Shown: positions 36,185 through 48,207, counted from the stretch's first letter. The stretch: 64,000 nucleotides of DNA from Dromiciops gliroides (GCF_019393635.1 NC_057862.1:264134441-264198440), one strand, 5' to 3'. Notes: generated by a model not told the origin, from the sequence alone. Translations and numbers: made by a program.

Positions 36185-36792
36185 AATTGATCACGATGCA
36201 TCCTAAAGACTCAGTGACTCAGTTCCTAAGTTTTATTAAAAGACTGCATGGCCACAGGGAGAACACCAAAGGAGAAAGGTATCTCGGTTTAGGGAGATGG
36301 AAATGGTTATATTTATAGTGAAAAATGTAAGTTATTTCCTCATCTTAATTCCTCCTTGTGGGAGGTTCATATCCTACTTTGGAATTCTTGGGGTGCTAAG
36401 ACATCCCCCAAGATGGATACCTTTCTCACTAGGGGTGTGTTTTGGGGGTTTAAATGTCATAAAGTGAACTTAAGGACACATTTGGTCCTTCTGTGCATAT
36501 TCATAAAAAATGTTTAAACTTGTAAGACCCCAAAGGGTCTGCTAAAGAAGCAGGAAGTAGGGCAGCTAGATGGCACAGTGGATCGAGCACTGGCCCTGGA
36601 TTCAGGAGGGCCTGAGTTCAAATTTGGCCTCAGACATTTGACACTTACTACCTGTGTGACCTTGGGCAAGTCACTTAACCCTCATTGCCCCCACAAAAAA
36701 AAAAGAAAAAGAAGCAGGAAGTATCTAAAGTTCTGACTCCAATCAACCTTAATCCCTTTTTGGGGGCATCTCACCCATGTTCAGAACTCTAC
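36185..36792 (-). mobile_element. LTR-like element (antisense, tentative)
   Basis: A non-L1 block with the complement of AATAAA near 36230, ending CTCTACA. It contains a SINE at 36559. No target duplication was resolved, so the limits are approximate. Confidence 0.4.
36559..36712 (+). mobile_element. Short-family SINE
   Basis: Flanked by AAGAAGCAGGAAGTA. Confidence 0.9.
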
Positions 36793-36851
36793 ATATTTTT
36801 TTCTTTCTTTTAAAACTAATCCTACCAGTTTTATCATTAATTAAGAATACT

Positions 36852-37002
36852 AGGGGCAGCTAGGTGGCTCAGTGGATAAAGAACTGGCCTTGGATTCAAG
36901 AGGACCTGAGTTCAAATCCAGCCTCAGACACTTGACACTAGCTGTGTGACCTTGGGCAAGTCACTTAACCCTCATTGCTCCACAAAAATTAAAAAAAAAA
37001 AG
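36852..37002 (+). mobile_element. Short-family SINE
   Basis: Lacks ACTTACT before the AGCTGTGTGACC core. Confidence 0.88.
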
Positions 37003-37608
37003 AAATATATCCCGGGATATATTTTTTCAGACTTCTAGTTGGATTGATTTATAGGCTGCAAGGAAAAATTGAGATATTTGCATCTAGAGTAGTTTGACTA
37101 CTGCAACACATTTCCCAGGTGTTCTTTCAACATTTAGGGTTTGACATTTTTTTCTCCAAAAAATCTTTGCAAATGCATGTTTTTATATACCTATTACATA
37201 CATACATACATATTATCCACATATTGTACACATTTATTATATTATATTATATATTTATTATACGCATATTATATACACTAGTGTTCGCTTTGCTAGGGAT
37301 GTGACCCCCTCCTACCTTCCGTATTACTTGCAGAGGAGTTATTCTGGATACCTATATTTCATGTCTAATCTGTTGCCAAATCCTGTAGATTTCACCTTTG
37401 CAATATCTCTCAAATATGCCCCTTCCCCTCCTCTAACAATGCCATTCCTCTAACATTCCCTCATTCCCTCATTCCTGGACTATTATAATAGCCTGCTTGT
37501 GGATCTGCCTGCTTCAAGTCTTGCCTCATTCCGATCCACTTCAGCCATTACAGTGATTTTCCGAAAGCATGTGATCAGCCACTACTCAATAAATTCTAGT
37601 GGCTTCCT

Positions 37609-37729
37609 CATCTTCAGAATTAAATACAAAAAAGGCTTTCATAACCTAGCTCCCTCCTACCTTTGCTGTGTTGTTACACCTTTCTTCCTGATGTAAAGAA
37701 TTGTTACTTGAGGTTTTTTTGACCCCATC
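37609..37729 (+). repeat. Direct duplication, source copy (L2 + LTR start)
   Basis: L2 sequence from CATCTTCAGAATTAAATAC through the LTR start to TTTGACCCCAT. A near-identical copy lies at 39120-39243. Confidence 0.88.
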
Positions 37730-38275
37730 TTTTGGCTAGAATTAAAAAAAAAACAAACCTCGGCATGTGCACTGACCTCTGGGGCTCCACAAATGGCATG
37801 GTGTTCCACCCACTGGTTGCAGCTGTTGCCATGGTGCTGGCACCTCATGTCATCACCACTCGCCAGTGCCTACATGGGCCTGGCAAAATTATAATGATTG
37901 GAAGCCCAGTGAGGGCAGTCATGTGCCTGTCAGAGCAGCCAGCTAATTGTCTGGGGGCAGTATGTGGTCAGCCTGGGGTCTGCTGGGAAGAAGGGAGGTT
38001 TTCTTTCGCCATTCTAGCTTGAAGCCAGAAGGCGACAGGACGCTGTGTGTTCTCAGGTGATTCCTGGGCAGTGGTGTTGTTCAGATTGTATAATTTCCCT
38101 TTCCCCATTTTATTTCCTTTCCCTTAATCCTACTGATCCTGTTTGTGTTTTTTAAGTTCGTTCTTGTTAAATAAACCCTGCTCTGTTTTGAAGGAGGCTG
38201 TCTGTCTCCTTCCTTGCCCCAATATTGTGGTGAGCCACTTAGCTAACACCCCCCAATTAAAAATTGGTCCCCACA
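37692..38275 (+). mobile_element. Solo LTR, family D, inserted in L2
   Basis: Runs TGTAAAGAATTG to GTCCCCACA, with CTGA at 37688-37691 and 38276-38279 and AATAAA at 38169-38174. L2 sequence resumes on both sides. The first 30-40 bases of this LTR were later copied to about 39205-39243. Confidence 0.88.
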
Positions 38276-38432
38276 CTGACATGTACTCTTCAATCCAGTG
38301 ACACTGGTGTCCTGGCTGTTCCACAAATAACACACTCCACCAGGGCATTTTCTCTGCCTGTCTCCCATGCCTGGAACGCTCTGCCTCCTCAACCTCACCT
38401 GCTGACTTCCCTGGCTTCTTTTAAGTTCCAAC

Positions 38433-38998
38433 TGTAAGAAATAATGATCTTTTGTCAATGCCCAAAGGCCCCAACCAGAGGAGTTTGATCTAGATTGATT
38501 GAATTAAGTGAGACTTACTGAGAGGATTGACTGCTGATTAACCCACTTAAAGTGGGTTAATACCTGGCCAGCCCTCAATAGGGTATTGTAATCAGAAGCT
38601 AAGGACTTTGAACTCAACAACGAGACCACCCTAAAGTCCAGTGAACCAATGGATTTGGGTAACATTAACCAAATGGCTTGAAGGACAGCCTCTTGGGGGA
38701 GAGAGGGAGGGGGAGGGGGAGGAAAAGGGAGGGGGAGGCAGGAATTAGAAGGGCTGTGAACATCCTTGTGGTAGAGGACATGGGAGAAGAAGCAGGCCAG
38801 GTTGAATCCTTATCTCTCCTCTAGGATAGATAGGTTTTTTTCTTGGTTTTCTGACCCAGGTGTTCTATCTTTCACTAACAAATACTTAATGTCCAAAACT
38901 GGTGCTAACGCTTCTAATTTATAAGCAAACCATAGCTTGTTTTCCCCCACACTGGGTACAGGAAAAAGGCGACCACACATTAGATTTTACTCATCACA
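38433..38998. mobile_element. Solo LTR, family E, inserted in the same L2
   Basis: Runs TGTAAGAAATAATG to CTCATCACA, with CAAC at 38429-38432 and 38999-39002. It contains a G/A-rich tract at about 38694-38740. Orientation was not determined. Confidence 0.82.
38694..38742. repeat. GA-rich simple tract
   Basis: GGGAGA/GGGGGA units inside the family E LTR. Confidence 0.8.
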
Positions 38999-39119
38999 CA
39001 ACTAAAACCTCTTTTTTTTTTAAACTGGAAGCCTTCCTTAATTCTAGCTCCTTCCCTTTATTAATTATTTCTGATTAATCGTGTACATAGCTTGCTTTGT
39101 AAAATTTGTTTGCATGTTG

Positions 39120-39243
39120 CATCTTCAGAATTAAATACAAAAAAGGCTTTCATAACCTAGCTCCCTCCTACCTTTGCTGTCTTATTACACCTTGCTTCCT
39201 GATGTAAAGAATTAATTGTTATTTGAGGTTTTTATGACTCCAT
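39120..39243 (+). repeat. Direct duplication, inserted copy
   Basis: The same 120 bases placed within the L2 3' UTR between TTTGCATGTTG and AGATTGTAAGCTCC. It includes the first bases of the LTR at 37692, so it was copied after that LTR inserted. Confidence 0.85.
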
Positions 39244-39379
39244 TAGATTGTAAGCTCCTTAAGGGAAAGAGCTCTATTTTGCCTCTTTTTGTGTCACCAG
39301 GATTGGGCAGGTGCCTGGCAAAGCACCTGGTAGGTGCTTGATAAATGTTTATTGATTAATTGATTAAAGTAACCAGGGA

Positions 39380-40785
39380 TGGTAATAATGATTGTGTATG
39401 TGCATGTGCTTGTGCTTCCCCAGGGATCTTGAATTAATCTCTTTAATTAACATGCATGATAGAAGCAGGGATCATTTTACCAGGACATGTCTGTAATCGC
39501 ACAGTAAATCAGAAACAGCTTAGATTGCACATCAGACAAAATGAACTGAGATTCTGCCCTGTCTGTCTAGAGGAGTATTTGAATTCCAGACATTTCATAG
39601 AAGAGAGATTCATGCTAAGTCAGTATTTTACACACTAACACTTCGAAGCCAGGGACAAAAGAATAATAAGATTCAATGTAGAACTCAACAGAACTTTGAC
39701 TCATTCATTTTCCCATTGTTCTCTGAGGCAGAAATAGTTCAATTAATATTCAGAATTTGAGTAACAACAGGGCATTTGTAATACTTATGCAATGTCTGTA
39801 TTATCCATTGCAATACATTTGTCCCAGTAGATAAAGATCTCATTGTTTAGCAATCTACAGATCATCTTACTAGATAGATCAAAGACTCATTCACCACTAG
39901 ATTGCTTAAGGTGTCATTGGAATTTTTACAATTTTTTAAAGTACTTTGAATTCATTTTACTTTGTAAATTAAAAGTAGTTGTGATATCCATTTGTCAGTA
40001 TATCACAATTCATTCACTTGAGGCTTTAAAACTTTACCCCTTTTAAAAAAATATCTTTTAAGAATCAGCTTTAGTTCCCTGGCTAATTTTAAAAAAGCTT
40101 CTGCTTTAACTGCAGAGGTGTGGTACTAATACTCATTCTTTGCGCAAGATGTAATGGAAAACTGATTATACACTAATAAGGAATGGCCTCAAATCAGATG
40201 TGACCTGGAAAACAATAGTCATAGCTACCTAATAGTCACAGCATTACTTAACATCAAGATAGTAGTTTAAGACAGTCTATTAAATAAATGCTTTGCCTCA
40301 CCTACTTACAACACTTTCTTTAGATTATAATCTCTTTGCATTACTGGAAGAGTCATAAATGGGAATTGCTTCAGAAGGTCACATCCTGAGTACAGTTCTT
40401 TAAATCTGAATGGTTCTTATGTTAGAATAATTCCTCCACATCTATAGAAAGGACAGATTCTTGCATTATTTGGGAAAAAAAACCCCAAAACCAACCATGA
40501 TAGGGATAATTAAACAATCTTGATTATAAAGGCATGTATATAGTTTGTTTCCATTAATAAAGCAAGTGTGTTGATCCCCTATTAGAAAAAAAGCTACATG
40601 TTAAATTCTAATTTTAAAATACACATTGCCTAGGCTGGTTGCTTTTAACTCATATTATAAATAATCCTTAGGAATGAGCACAGGAAGTAAAAACATTTTT
40701 TTGTATCATTAGTTCCTTTCATCTGTTAACTTGATGAACTGGATAATATAGTGGATGAAACACCCTAACATATAAGCATTAAATA
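39380..40785. other. Repeat-poor block, candidate conserved non-coding DNA
   Basis: No SINE, LINE or LTR recognised over 1.4 kb, the longest such stretch between the genes apart from 21.2-23.2 kb. It contains TTTAATTAAC near 39442, a perfect C/EBP-type palindrome TTGCGCAA at 40140-40147 and two ATTGCAAT/TTATGCAAT sites near 39790-39815. A 60-codon ORF at 39456-39638 has no recognisable similarity. Confidence 0.4.
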
Positions 40786-41194
40786 CCTACTCTTCTGGGA
40801 TATACCCCAGACTTGGGGTGTCATCTAGAACTAACCTCACAGTCTGGTGAGAGGGCTGAGCCTTTGGCAGGGGGGAGACTACAGGGGTCTATGCTGGTGC
40901 TGAGGCAGAACTTGGGTTTTTCACCCCTGCTGGAAACCAGGAGGTAGGCTTGAGTAGCAGTGACCCAGGTGGGGGAAGGTCACAGGCTCGTCAGAGCTAA
41001 CAACCACAATACATAAAACTGGTTGATTAGCAAGTTGGTCTGGGGTCATCTACAGACCAGGGAACAGGCCAGGCGAGGGAAGAACCTGATCCTCCTTAAA
41101 TCATACCACCTGGGACTTCTGAAGCTTGGGATTCTGCAGCCTAGAAACAGTGCCCCACTTTAAGGAGCTAAAAGTCTAGTAAAAGAAAGGCAAG

Positions 41195-42141
41195 ATGAGC
41201 CAACAGAGAAAGGTGAGGACCATAGAAAGTTTCTTCAGTGACAAGGAAGATCGAGGTGCACCCTCAGAGGAAGATGTCAACATCAGGGCCCCTATATCTA
41301 AAGCTTCCAAGAAAAATATGAATTGGTCTCAGGCCATAGAGGTGCTCAAAAAGGACTTTGAAGATAAAATTAGAAAGGTAGAGGAAAAAATGGAAAGAGA
41401 AATGAGGGTGATGCAGGAAAGACATGAGAAAAAAGTCAACAGCTTGAAAAGCCAAATGGAAAAGCTCTCTGATGAAAATAATTGCCTAAGAATTAGGATT
41501 GAACAAGTGAAAGCCAGTGACTTTATGAGAAACCAAGACACAATAAAGCAAATCCAAATGAATAAAAAAGAGGGCAATGTGAAATATCTTCTGGGAAAAA
41601 CTGCTGATCTGGAAAATAGGTCCAAGAGAAATCATTTGAAAATTATTGGTCTACCTAAAACCATGATTAAGGAAAGAGCTTAGACACCATCTTCCAAGAT
41701 ATTCTCAGGGAAAACTGCCCTGAAATTCTAGAAGCAGAAGCTAAAATAGAAATTAAAAGAATCCACCAATCACCTCCAGAAAGAGATCCCCAAAAGAAAA
41801 CTCCTAGGAATATTATAGCCAAATTCCAGAGCTCTCAGGCCAAGGAGAAAATATTGCAAGCTGCCCAAAAGAAAGAATGCAAGTACTGTGGAGCCCCAGT
41901 CAGGATAGCACAAGATCTAGCAGCTTCTACATTAAAGGACTGGAGGGCATGGAATATGATATTCCAGAGGGCAAAGGAATTGGGAACACAACCAAGAATC
42001 ACCTACCCAGCAAAACTTATCATAATCTTTCAGAGGAAAAAATAGGACTTCAATGAAAAAGAGGACTTTCACGTATTCGTGATGAAAAGACCTGAACTGA
42101 ATGGCAAATTTGACTTTCAAATACAAGACCCTAGAGAACTA
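41195..42141 (+). pseudogene. L1/HAL1 ORF1 (broken)
   Basis: The first 162 codons are open (41195-41683): a basic start, then a coiled coil rich in K/E (about residues 50-110), then LENRSKRNHLKIIGLP, the start of the RNA-binding RRM domain. Downstream sequence in shifted frames still reads like the rest of the RRM and the C-terminal domain (SSQAKEKILQAAQKK-like, RAKELGTQPRITYPAKL, KRPELNGKFDF-like). In life this protein binds its own RNA as a trimer; here stops and frameshifts prevent that. Confidence 0.8.
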
Positions 42142-42149
42142 TAAAAAAT

Positions 42150-42279
42150 TGGAGTTGGGGGACATACCTGGGGTCGTACCACTGTCTTGTGACTGTCTTG
42201 TGTCTGAGGCCAGGTTTTGGCTGGGATCCACCTGGGTACCAGGTGGATTCTTTGTCCACTGTGTCACCTAGCTGCCCCA
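42150..42279 (-). mobile_element. Diverged SINE remnant
   Basis: CCACTGTGTCACCTAGCTGCCCC at the right end, the rest degraded; inside the HAL1-like element. Confidence 0.6.
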
Positions 42280-42895
42280 TGATGACATCCTTAGGGTTAA
42301 ATTGAGGGGTGAGGGGAATACACTGGGGGAGGGGGAAGGGCAGAGGTGAAATCCTACATGAAAGAAACAGGAAAAGGCTTATGGAGTGGGGGAAGAGATG
42401 GGAGAGGAGCAGGCAATAAATGAATTTTACACTCATCAGAAAAGGCTCAAAGACCTTAAACTCATCAGTTGCCTCAAGGAGGGACTAACACATACAAACC
42501 CAGCTGTGTGGAGTAATCTATTTAATCTGGGCAGTAAATGAGCCTAACACTCACCAGAATTGGCTCAAAGACCTCAATGTCATTAGAATTGGCTCAAGGA
42601 GGGAATAATGTACACACTCAATTGGGTGGAGTAATCTCTCTAACCCTGAAGGAAAATAGGAGGGGAAAGGGATAAAGAGAGAGGGGCAAAAGAAGGAAGG
42701 GCAGAGAGGGGGAGGGGACAGACAGAAGCAAATCCCTTTTGAAGAGTGATAGGATGAAAGAAGATGGATAATAGAATAAATATCATGGGGAAGGGAATAG
42801 GATGGAAGGGAAATAATTAACAATAGTAATCATGATAAAGAGAAAAGGGGGGAAATTGTACAAAAAATATTTATAGCAACTCTTTGTGGAGGCTA

Positions 42896-43055
42896 AGAAT
42901 TGAGAATCAAGAGGTAAGTCACATAACCTCTCTGTCTCATTTTCCACATCTGTAAATTGGGGATAATAATAGAAGCTACCTCACAGCATTGTTGTGAGGA
43001 CCAAGTAACATATTAAATGCTTTACAAACCTTAAAAAGTGATATAATCATGATGA
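42896..43055 (+). mobile_element. MIR-type SINE tail
   Basis: AAGTCACATAACCTCTCTG, GGGGATAATAAT and TTGTTGTGAGGACC. Confidence 0.6.
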
Positions 43056-43059
43056 TGGT

Positions 43060-44149
43060 GATGATGCAACTGAGGAAGTTGGAAGAGAAGTTCAAGTAGC
43101 AACCTAATGAGTCACTGGAGCAATGGCTGTTGAGGGATTGGTTAAATGGGGTTACTGAGAAGCTTCTCTCCCTAGTAGAGATCCACAGGGAAGCTCTCAA
43201 GCTGGTTAAATCATTACCCAATTTGCATGGAAATTACCTTTTGTCCTTTTTAGGGTCAGAAGATGGGGTATTTCACATACTGATCCCATAAAGATAAATT
43301 GTTGCTGTACCTTGCTTACCAATGAGGATCTGCAAAGAAGGGGTTAGGTTCCTAAAAGAGATGGGTTTGTTAAATTAGATTTATGCAGATCCTCATAAGG
43401 CCTGCTATAATGTATAGCTAGTCTAATTCAAGACCAATTAGATACTGCTTTCTTAGTAGACTACCACTCAGATAACTTCAGGCTTTAGCTATGGGTTTTA
43501 CTATACAACTACACAGGAGTGGTGTGATAATCTAGTAAAATCTGAAGTGGAAATCAGGACAGATGTAACCAAGGCAAATAGTCCATTCAAATGGCCACTC
43601 TGGGGATAGGAGAAGGCAGAGCCCACCATACTCCCAAGACTGATGAAAACCTCTTTGGGAGGGAGTTTTGGGTGTACAGTTCCTAAAACATAGGCCTGAT
43701 AATAGAGTAATTGGTTGCCAGTCTATGGAAGTAGCAGTAAAACTGTACCAAGAAAAGTAACACCATGGCATTAGGGGCCCTTAAGTTTCATCTAAGTCCA
43801 AAGGCCAGGGTATCATTGAGCTCTTGGGAATCAGCATTTGCATTGAGGCTCTTTTGTGAACCTCTATGTAGGTTATTTTGCATAGTATACATGGGAATAG
43901 CTGTTATTGTCTAAACCATTCCATATAGTTAACCAATCAATACTGGATCCCTGGAGAAGTGGGAGTTCGTGGTGAAACGTATTTCTTTTTTAGTGATGGA
44001 GATGAAGAAAACAGAAGCACCTCCTCATTCCCTATACTACAATCATGTGTGATCCATGAGGAAGGTAGATGGCACCTTGCCACAGGGAACTGAACAAAGT
44101 CATGCCCATCATAATCAACAGTTGTTCCAGACCTCTTTAATGTTACTGA
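43060..44149. other. Unassigned, possibly ERV internal sequence
   Basis: No SINE, L1 or L2 recognised. It lies upstream of the ERV-L-like pol piece and may be its 5' part. No intact ORF of note. Confidence 0.3.
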
Positions 44150-45030
44150 CCAGGGTGAGTTGCATGGGATTACTGATCTCTCATCAATGCTTTCTTCTTC
44201 ATTTCTACATCAGGAACATTTTGTTTTCACCTGGAAGAGTCCGCTATACTTTAGCCATCCTTTGGTAGGGCAACTTGAACTGTGCCTCTTACTGATACAT
44301 TAAGGTGGGAGACTTCTCTTCAGGAGGGTATTGATGTACACCATTATATTGATGACAATATTGACTGTACCAGATAAGGCCACAATGACTGAAACCCTAG
44401 ATAGGAAGGTAGCCTGGCCCACATCAGGGTCCAGAACTGGGCACTCAAGTCTAAGAGAGTGTAGGGTAGTGTAGGCTAAAGCCTGCTCAGTTTGGGGGAA
44501 TATAGGGGATAAAGAAAACTCAAGGGATTATAAACACAGCAGACACTTCTATCTGCCCCACAATGACTTCCACTTCTTCAGGTGAGAAGATCAAGACTTT
44601 CCTCTAACCAGGAGCCTTCTGTTTCCTGCTTTGAGGGATCAGTTAGGAAAGGCTGCTACAGGCTAATGGAATGACTTCAAGCTGTGCCAGCACAAGACAA
44701 CTTCCACCTCCTGCTGTAGGCCTGATCTGATAGAGAGAAGAGAATCAGCCTTCCCTTTGACCTCAGATCTTGCATCTGCTGTGCCCATCCCTGGAGGGAA
44801 GAGAAAAAGAGAAAACTTGTTATGCAGATTTGACTTCCATCTCCAGTTTCACTATTTTGTGCTAATTTCCCACTCTTTGGAGGATAGAGGAATAATGAAA
44901 TAGGTCCTTCCATCTCATGCTCCATTTGTCTCCAGTCTGAACTCCAGCAATCTCTGGGAAGAGAAGTAGTACTTTCCACTTAATGATGAAAATTCTCACA
45001 CCTGGTCATATCCTACAAGTCTTAGTGATT
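44150..45030 (+). pseudogene. ERV-L-like pol remnant
   Basis: Highly decayed reverse-transcriptase similarity: an FTW-like segment near 44225, then VHHYIDD with the catalytic YIDD at 44345-44356, then weak blocks resembling the connection region of ERV-L pol. Many frameshifts and stops are present. It may extend left into 43500-44150, where nothing specific was recognised. Confidence 0.5.
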
Positions 45031-45084
45031 CTGAACCCCTGTAGGTAATCATCCAAACCCTATTCCCCATTCCCCAACATTCCT

Positions 45085-45230
45085 TTTTTTTTTTGGTGAG
45101 GCTATTGGGGTTAAGTGACTTGCCCAGGGTCACACAGCTAGTAAGTGTTAAGTGTCTGAGGCCGAATTTGAACTCAGGTCCTCCTGACTCCAGGGCTAGT
45201 GCTTTATCCGCTGCACCATCTAGCTGCCCC
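45085..45230 (-). mobile_element. Short-family SINE
   Basis: Sits at the left edge of the visible L2. Confidence 0.9.
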
Positions 45231-45235
45231 GCCCC

Positions 45236-46710
45236 CATCATTCCTTATTTTTATTCCCCTCAACTATCCCACTCCAAACACCATTCACTTCTGCTGTGGC
45301 CTCTGGAATGCCTGTTCCACAGGCAACAAACTTCCGTGTACCCTAAATCTTTTCTTCTACTCCTTCCATTCTTTATTTGAAACCAGGATCCCCTCAGTGA
45401 CCCAACTTCTCTGGCCACCCTTTCCAGTACTGGCTGTACCTTTACTCATTCCCTTTCTGCTCACTGATTGAGACGAGGGAGTTGGAATACTCCTTGCCCA
45501 CTTCTGCCATTTCCAGGACCTCTCCCTGCTTCCATCACTCAGTAACATCTTTGCTCCTTTGAGCATATAATTCATATCTACCACCAAATTAAAATCCTGG
45601 CAGCTGTTGTCTACAAATCTTCAGGTTACTTCCCTTGCTTCCTCAATGTGTTTTGTACCTGGCTCACAAGTTTTCTCTCCTTTCTAATGCCTGACCTCAC
45701 ACCTGGGGACTTCAACATACATATTGAAATCCTCTCACTTAACCCTATTTCCTTAACCTATTCACTTCCCATGACCTACCCCACCTCAGCCATATACAGA
45801 TGGTTGTACCACTGATCTTTCCATTACCCACAAATGCACCACATCCATGTTCAAAATTTCCAAATCCCCCTATCTGACCATAATCTATTGGCACTCCACC
45901 TCTCCCTCTGCCTTTCCTAACCAAACCCTACTTTTCACCCACATTCCTTGACCCCCACTTTTCTCTCCTAATCCATTTTCCCTGCAGTAGCCATTCTTTC
46001 CCCTCTTCGCCATCTTGACCCCTTAGTGGGCCAGTTATTTACACTGTCCTTTTCTCTTGAGTCCCCTACCTCTATTATATTACCAATTGTACCTTGCCAA
46101 CCCTCAGCCACAATCTGGCACCTCTGCTCTTATACAAATGGTACTGAATGTTGATAAAAACCACACAACTCTTCTGAATTGGGTCCATTACAAATTAATA
46201 CCACATAATTTCAACTGGGCTCTCACTTCCACTAGGCAATACTTCTGCACCTCCTTTTTCAGCTCACATTTCTACTATCCAGTGTCTCTCCCAAACCTTT
46301 TTATCCGTCCTCAGATCTCCCAGGGCTCCTCCCTTCCTCCCTATTCTCAGTTAACAGTTTTTCAGAAAAAATTGAAGCTGTTCTCCATGACCTCCTCCTT
46401 CTTCCTTTTCTATCACTCAAATGCCTTCTGTCACTATCTCCTCCTTTACCCTTGTCTCCAATGAAAATGTGGCTTTACTCCTTTACCAGGGGCTAATCCC
46501 TCTGCCTTCACATGCAATCCCAATCCATCTAGTCTCTGGCAATACTGCCCATTTTGTCTTCTCTACTCTTATGATTTCTATTTAATCCTTCCTTCCCTGC
46601 TGCTAACATGTTTGATCCTTGACCCTCATTTGATCCTTTCATCCCTGCCACTGTCCTTCTACCCTATGTGTTTAAACACCTTGAAAGGGTTGTCATCAAT
46701 AAAAGGTGAT
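45236..46710 (+). mobile_element. L2 LINE (sense), 5' portion of a 4-part element
   Basis: Endonuclease-to-RT region of L2 (GGGGACTTCAACATA... reading GDFNIHIEI; TCTGACCATAATCTATTGGC reading SDHN-L). The same element continues at 48208-48329 and 52991-54140. Frames are broken. Confidence 0.8.
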
Positions 46711-47697
46711 AACATAGGCAAATTAGGAGAAGGAATAGTTTCTCTCTCAGATCTATGGAAAGGGGAAGAATTTGTGACCAAACAAGAGATGGAGAATATT
46801 ATGAAATGCAAAATGGATAATTTTGATTGTTAAATTAAAAAGGTTTTATATAAACAAAACCGATACAACCAAGATTAGAAGGAAAGCTGAATGCTGGGAA
46901 ACAATTTTTACAGTGTGTTTCTGATAAAGAGCTCTTTTCTAAATTATATAAAGAATTGAATCAAATTTATAAGAATACAAGTCATTACCCAATTGAGAAA
47001 TGGTCAAAGGATATGAACAGGAAGTTTTCAGATGAAGAAACTAAAGCTATCCATAGTCATACGAAAAAATGTTCTCAATCACTACTTATTAGAGAAATGC
47101 AAATTAAAACAACTCAGAGTTACCACCTCACACCTATCAGATTGGCTAATATGACAAAAAAGGAACATGATAAATGCTGGAGATGTGGGAAAACTGGAAC
47201 ACTAATATATTGTTGGTGCAGTTGTGAATTGATCCAACCATTCTGGAGAGCAATTTGAAACTACCCCAAAGGCCTCTGGGGCTGTCCATACCCTCTGATC
47301 CAGCAATAACACTATTAGTTCTACATCCCAAAGGAAACATAAAAAAGGGAAAAGGACCCACATGTACAAAAAGATTTATAGCTGCTCTTTTTGTGATGGC
47401 AAATTGGAAATTCAGGGGATGCCCATCAACTGGGGAATGGCTGAACAAGTTGTAGTATATGAATGTAATATATTTTTGCTATAAGAAATGATGAGCAGGC
47501 AAATTTCAGAAAAAACCTGTTCATCATCACTGATGCTGAGGAAAGTGAGCAGAACCAGAACACTGTACACAGTAACAGCAACATTGTGTGATGAACAGCT
47601 GTGACAGACTTAGCTCTTCTCAGCACTGTAATGATTCAAGACAATTCCAGAAGACTAATAGTGAAAAATGCTCTCCACATCCAGAAAAAAGAACTGT

Positions 47698-47850
47698 GGG
47701 GGGCAACTAGGTGGCACAGTGGATAAAGCACCGGCTCTGGATTCAGGAGTACCTGAGTTCAAACCTGGCCTCAGACACTTGACACTTACTAGCTGTGTGA
47801 CCTTGGGCAAGTCACTTAACCCTCATTGCCCTGCAAAAAAAAAAAAAAAA
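47698..47850 (+). mobile_element. Short-family SINE in L1
   Basis: Flanked by AAAAAAGAACTGTGG. Confidence 0.92.
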
Positions 47851-47934
47851 AAAGAACTGTGGAATCTGAATGTAGATTGAAGCACACTATTTTAATTTTT
47901 TTTGTTTTTTTCTTTCTTGATGTTTTTCTTTCTT

Positions 47935-47998
47935 TCTTTTTTTTTTTAGTGAGGCAATTAGGGTTAAGTGACTTGCCCAAGGTCACACAGCTAGTATT
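47935..47998 (-). mobile_element. Short-family SINE, 3' fragment
   Basis: Stops at CACACAGCTAGTA; flanked by TTTCTTGATGTTTT, so it is a 5'-truncated insertion. Confidence 0.85.
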
Positions 47999-48207
47999 TC
48001 TTGATGTTTTTAAAACCCTTTTGTTCTGATTCATATGTTTAACATGATTCTATATATATATATATAAACTATATCAAACTAATTGCTCTCTTGGGGAGGG
48101 AAGAGGGAGAGGGAGGGACAAAAATTTGGAATTCAAAATCTTACAAAAATGAATGTTAAAAAGTATTTTTATATGTAACTGGAAAAAATACTATTAAGAT
48201 TGATAAA

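Larger units (their letters stand above)
37340..39370 (+). mobile_element. L2 LINE 3' end (sense) split by two LTRs
   Basis: L2 blocks at 37340-37691, 38276-38432, 38999-39119 and 39244-39370, ending AAATGTTTATTGATTAATTG. Gaps are the two LTRs and a 120-bp copied segment. Confidence 0.88.
40790..42895 (+). mobile_element. L1/HAL1-type LINE, 5' end with ORF1
   Basis: Contains a G-rich 5' UTR (40790-41194), a broken ORF1, a long purine-rich block (about 42300-42840) and then a join to L1 3' sequence (TTTATAGCAACTCTTTGTGG). ORF2 body is absent, the layout expected of a half-L1 (HAL1) or of an internally deleted L1. A SINE remnant interrupts it at about 42150-42279. Confidence 0.65.
46711..48195 (+). 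mobile_element. L1 3' fragment (sense) with ORF2 C-terminus
   Basis: 46956-47258 and the following frames read the L1 ORF2 C-terminal region ([41 protein letters not shown]). The 3' UTR follows. It sits inside an L2 that resumes at about 48208, carries a SINE at 47698 and a SINE fragment at 47935, and is 5'-truncated and non-functional. Confidence 0.85.

Noticed and set aside
39456-39638. 60-codon ORF with FCPVCLEEY, resembling a zinc-ribbon or RING start.
   Set aside because: Too short, no further Cys/His ligands in spacing, no splice context.
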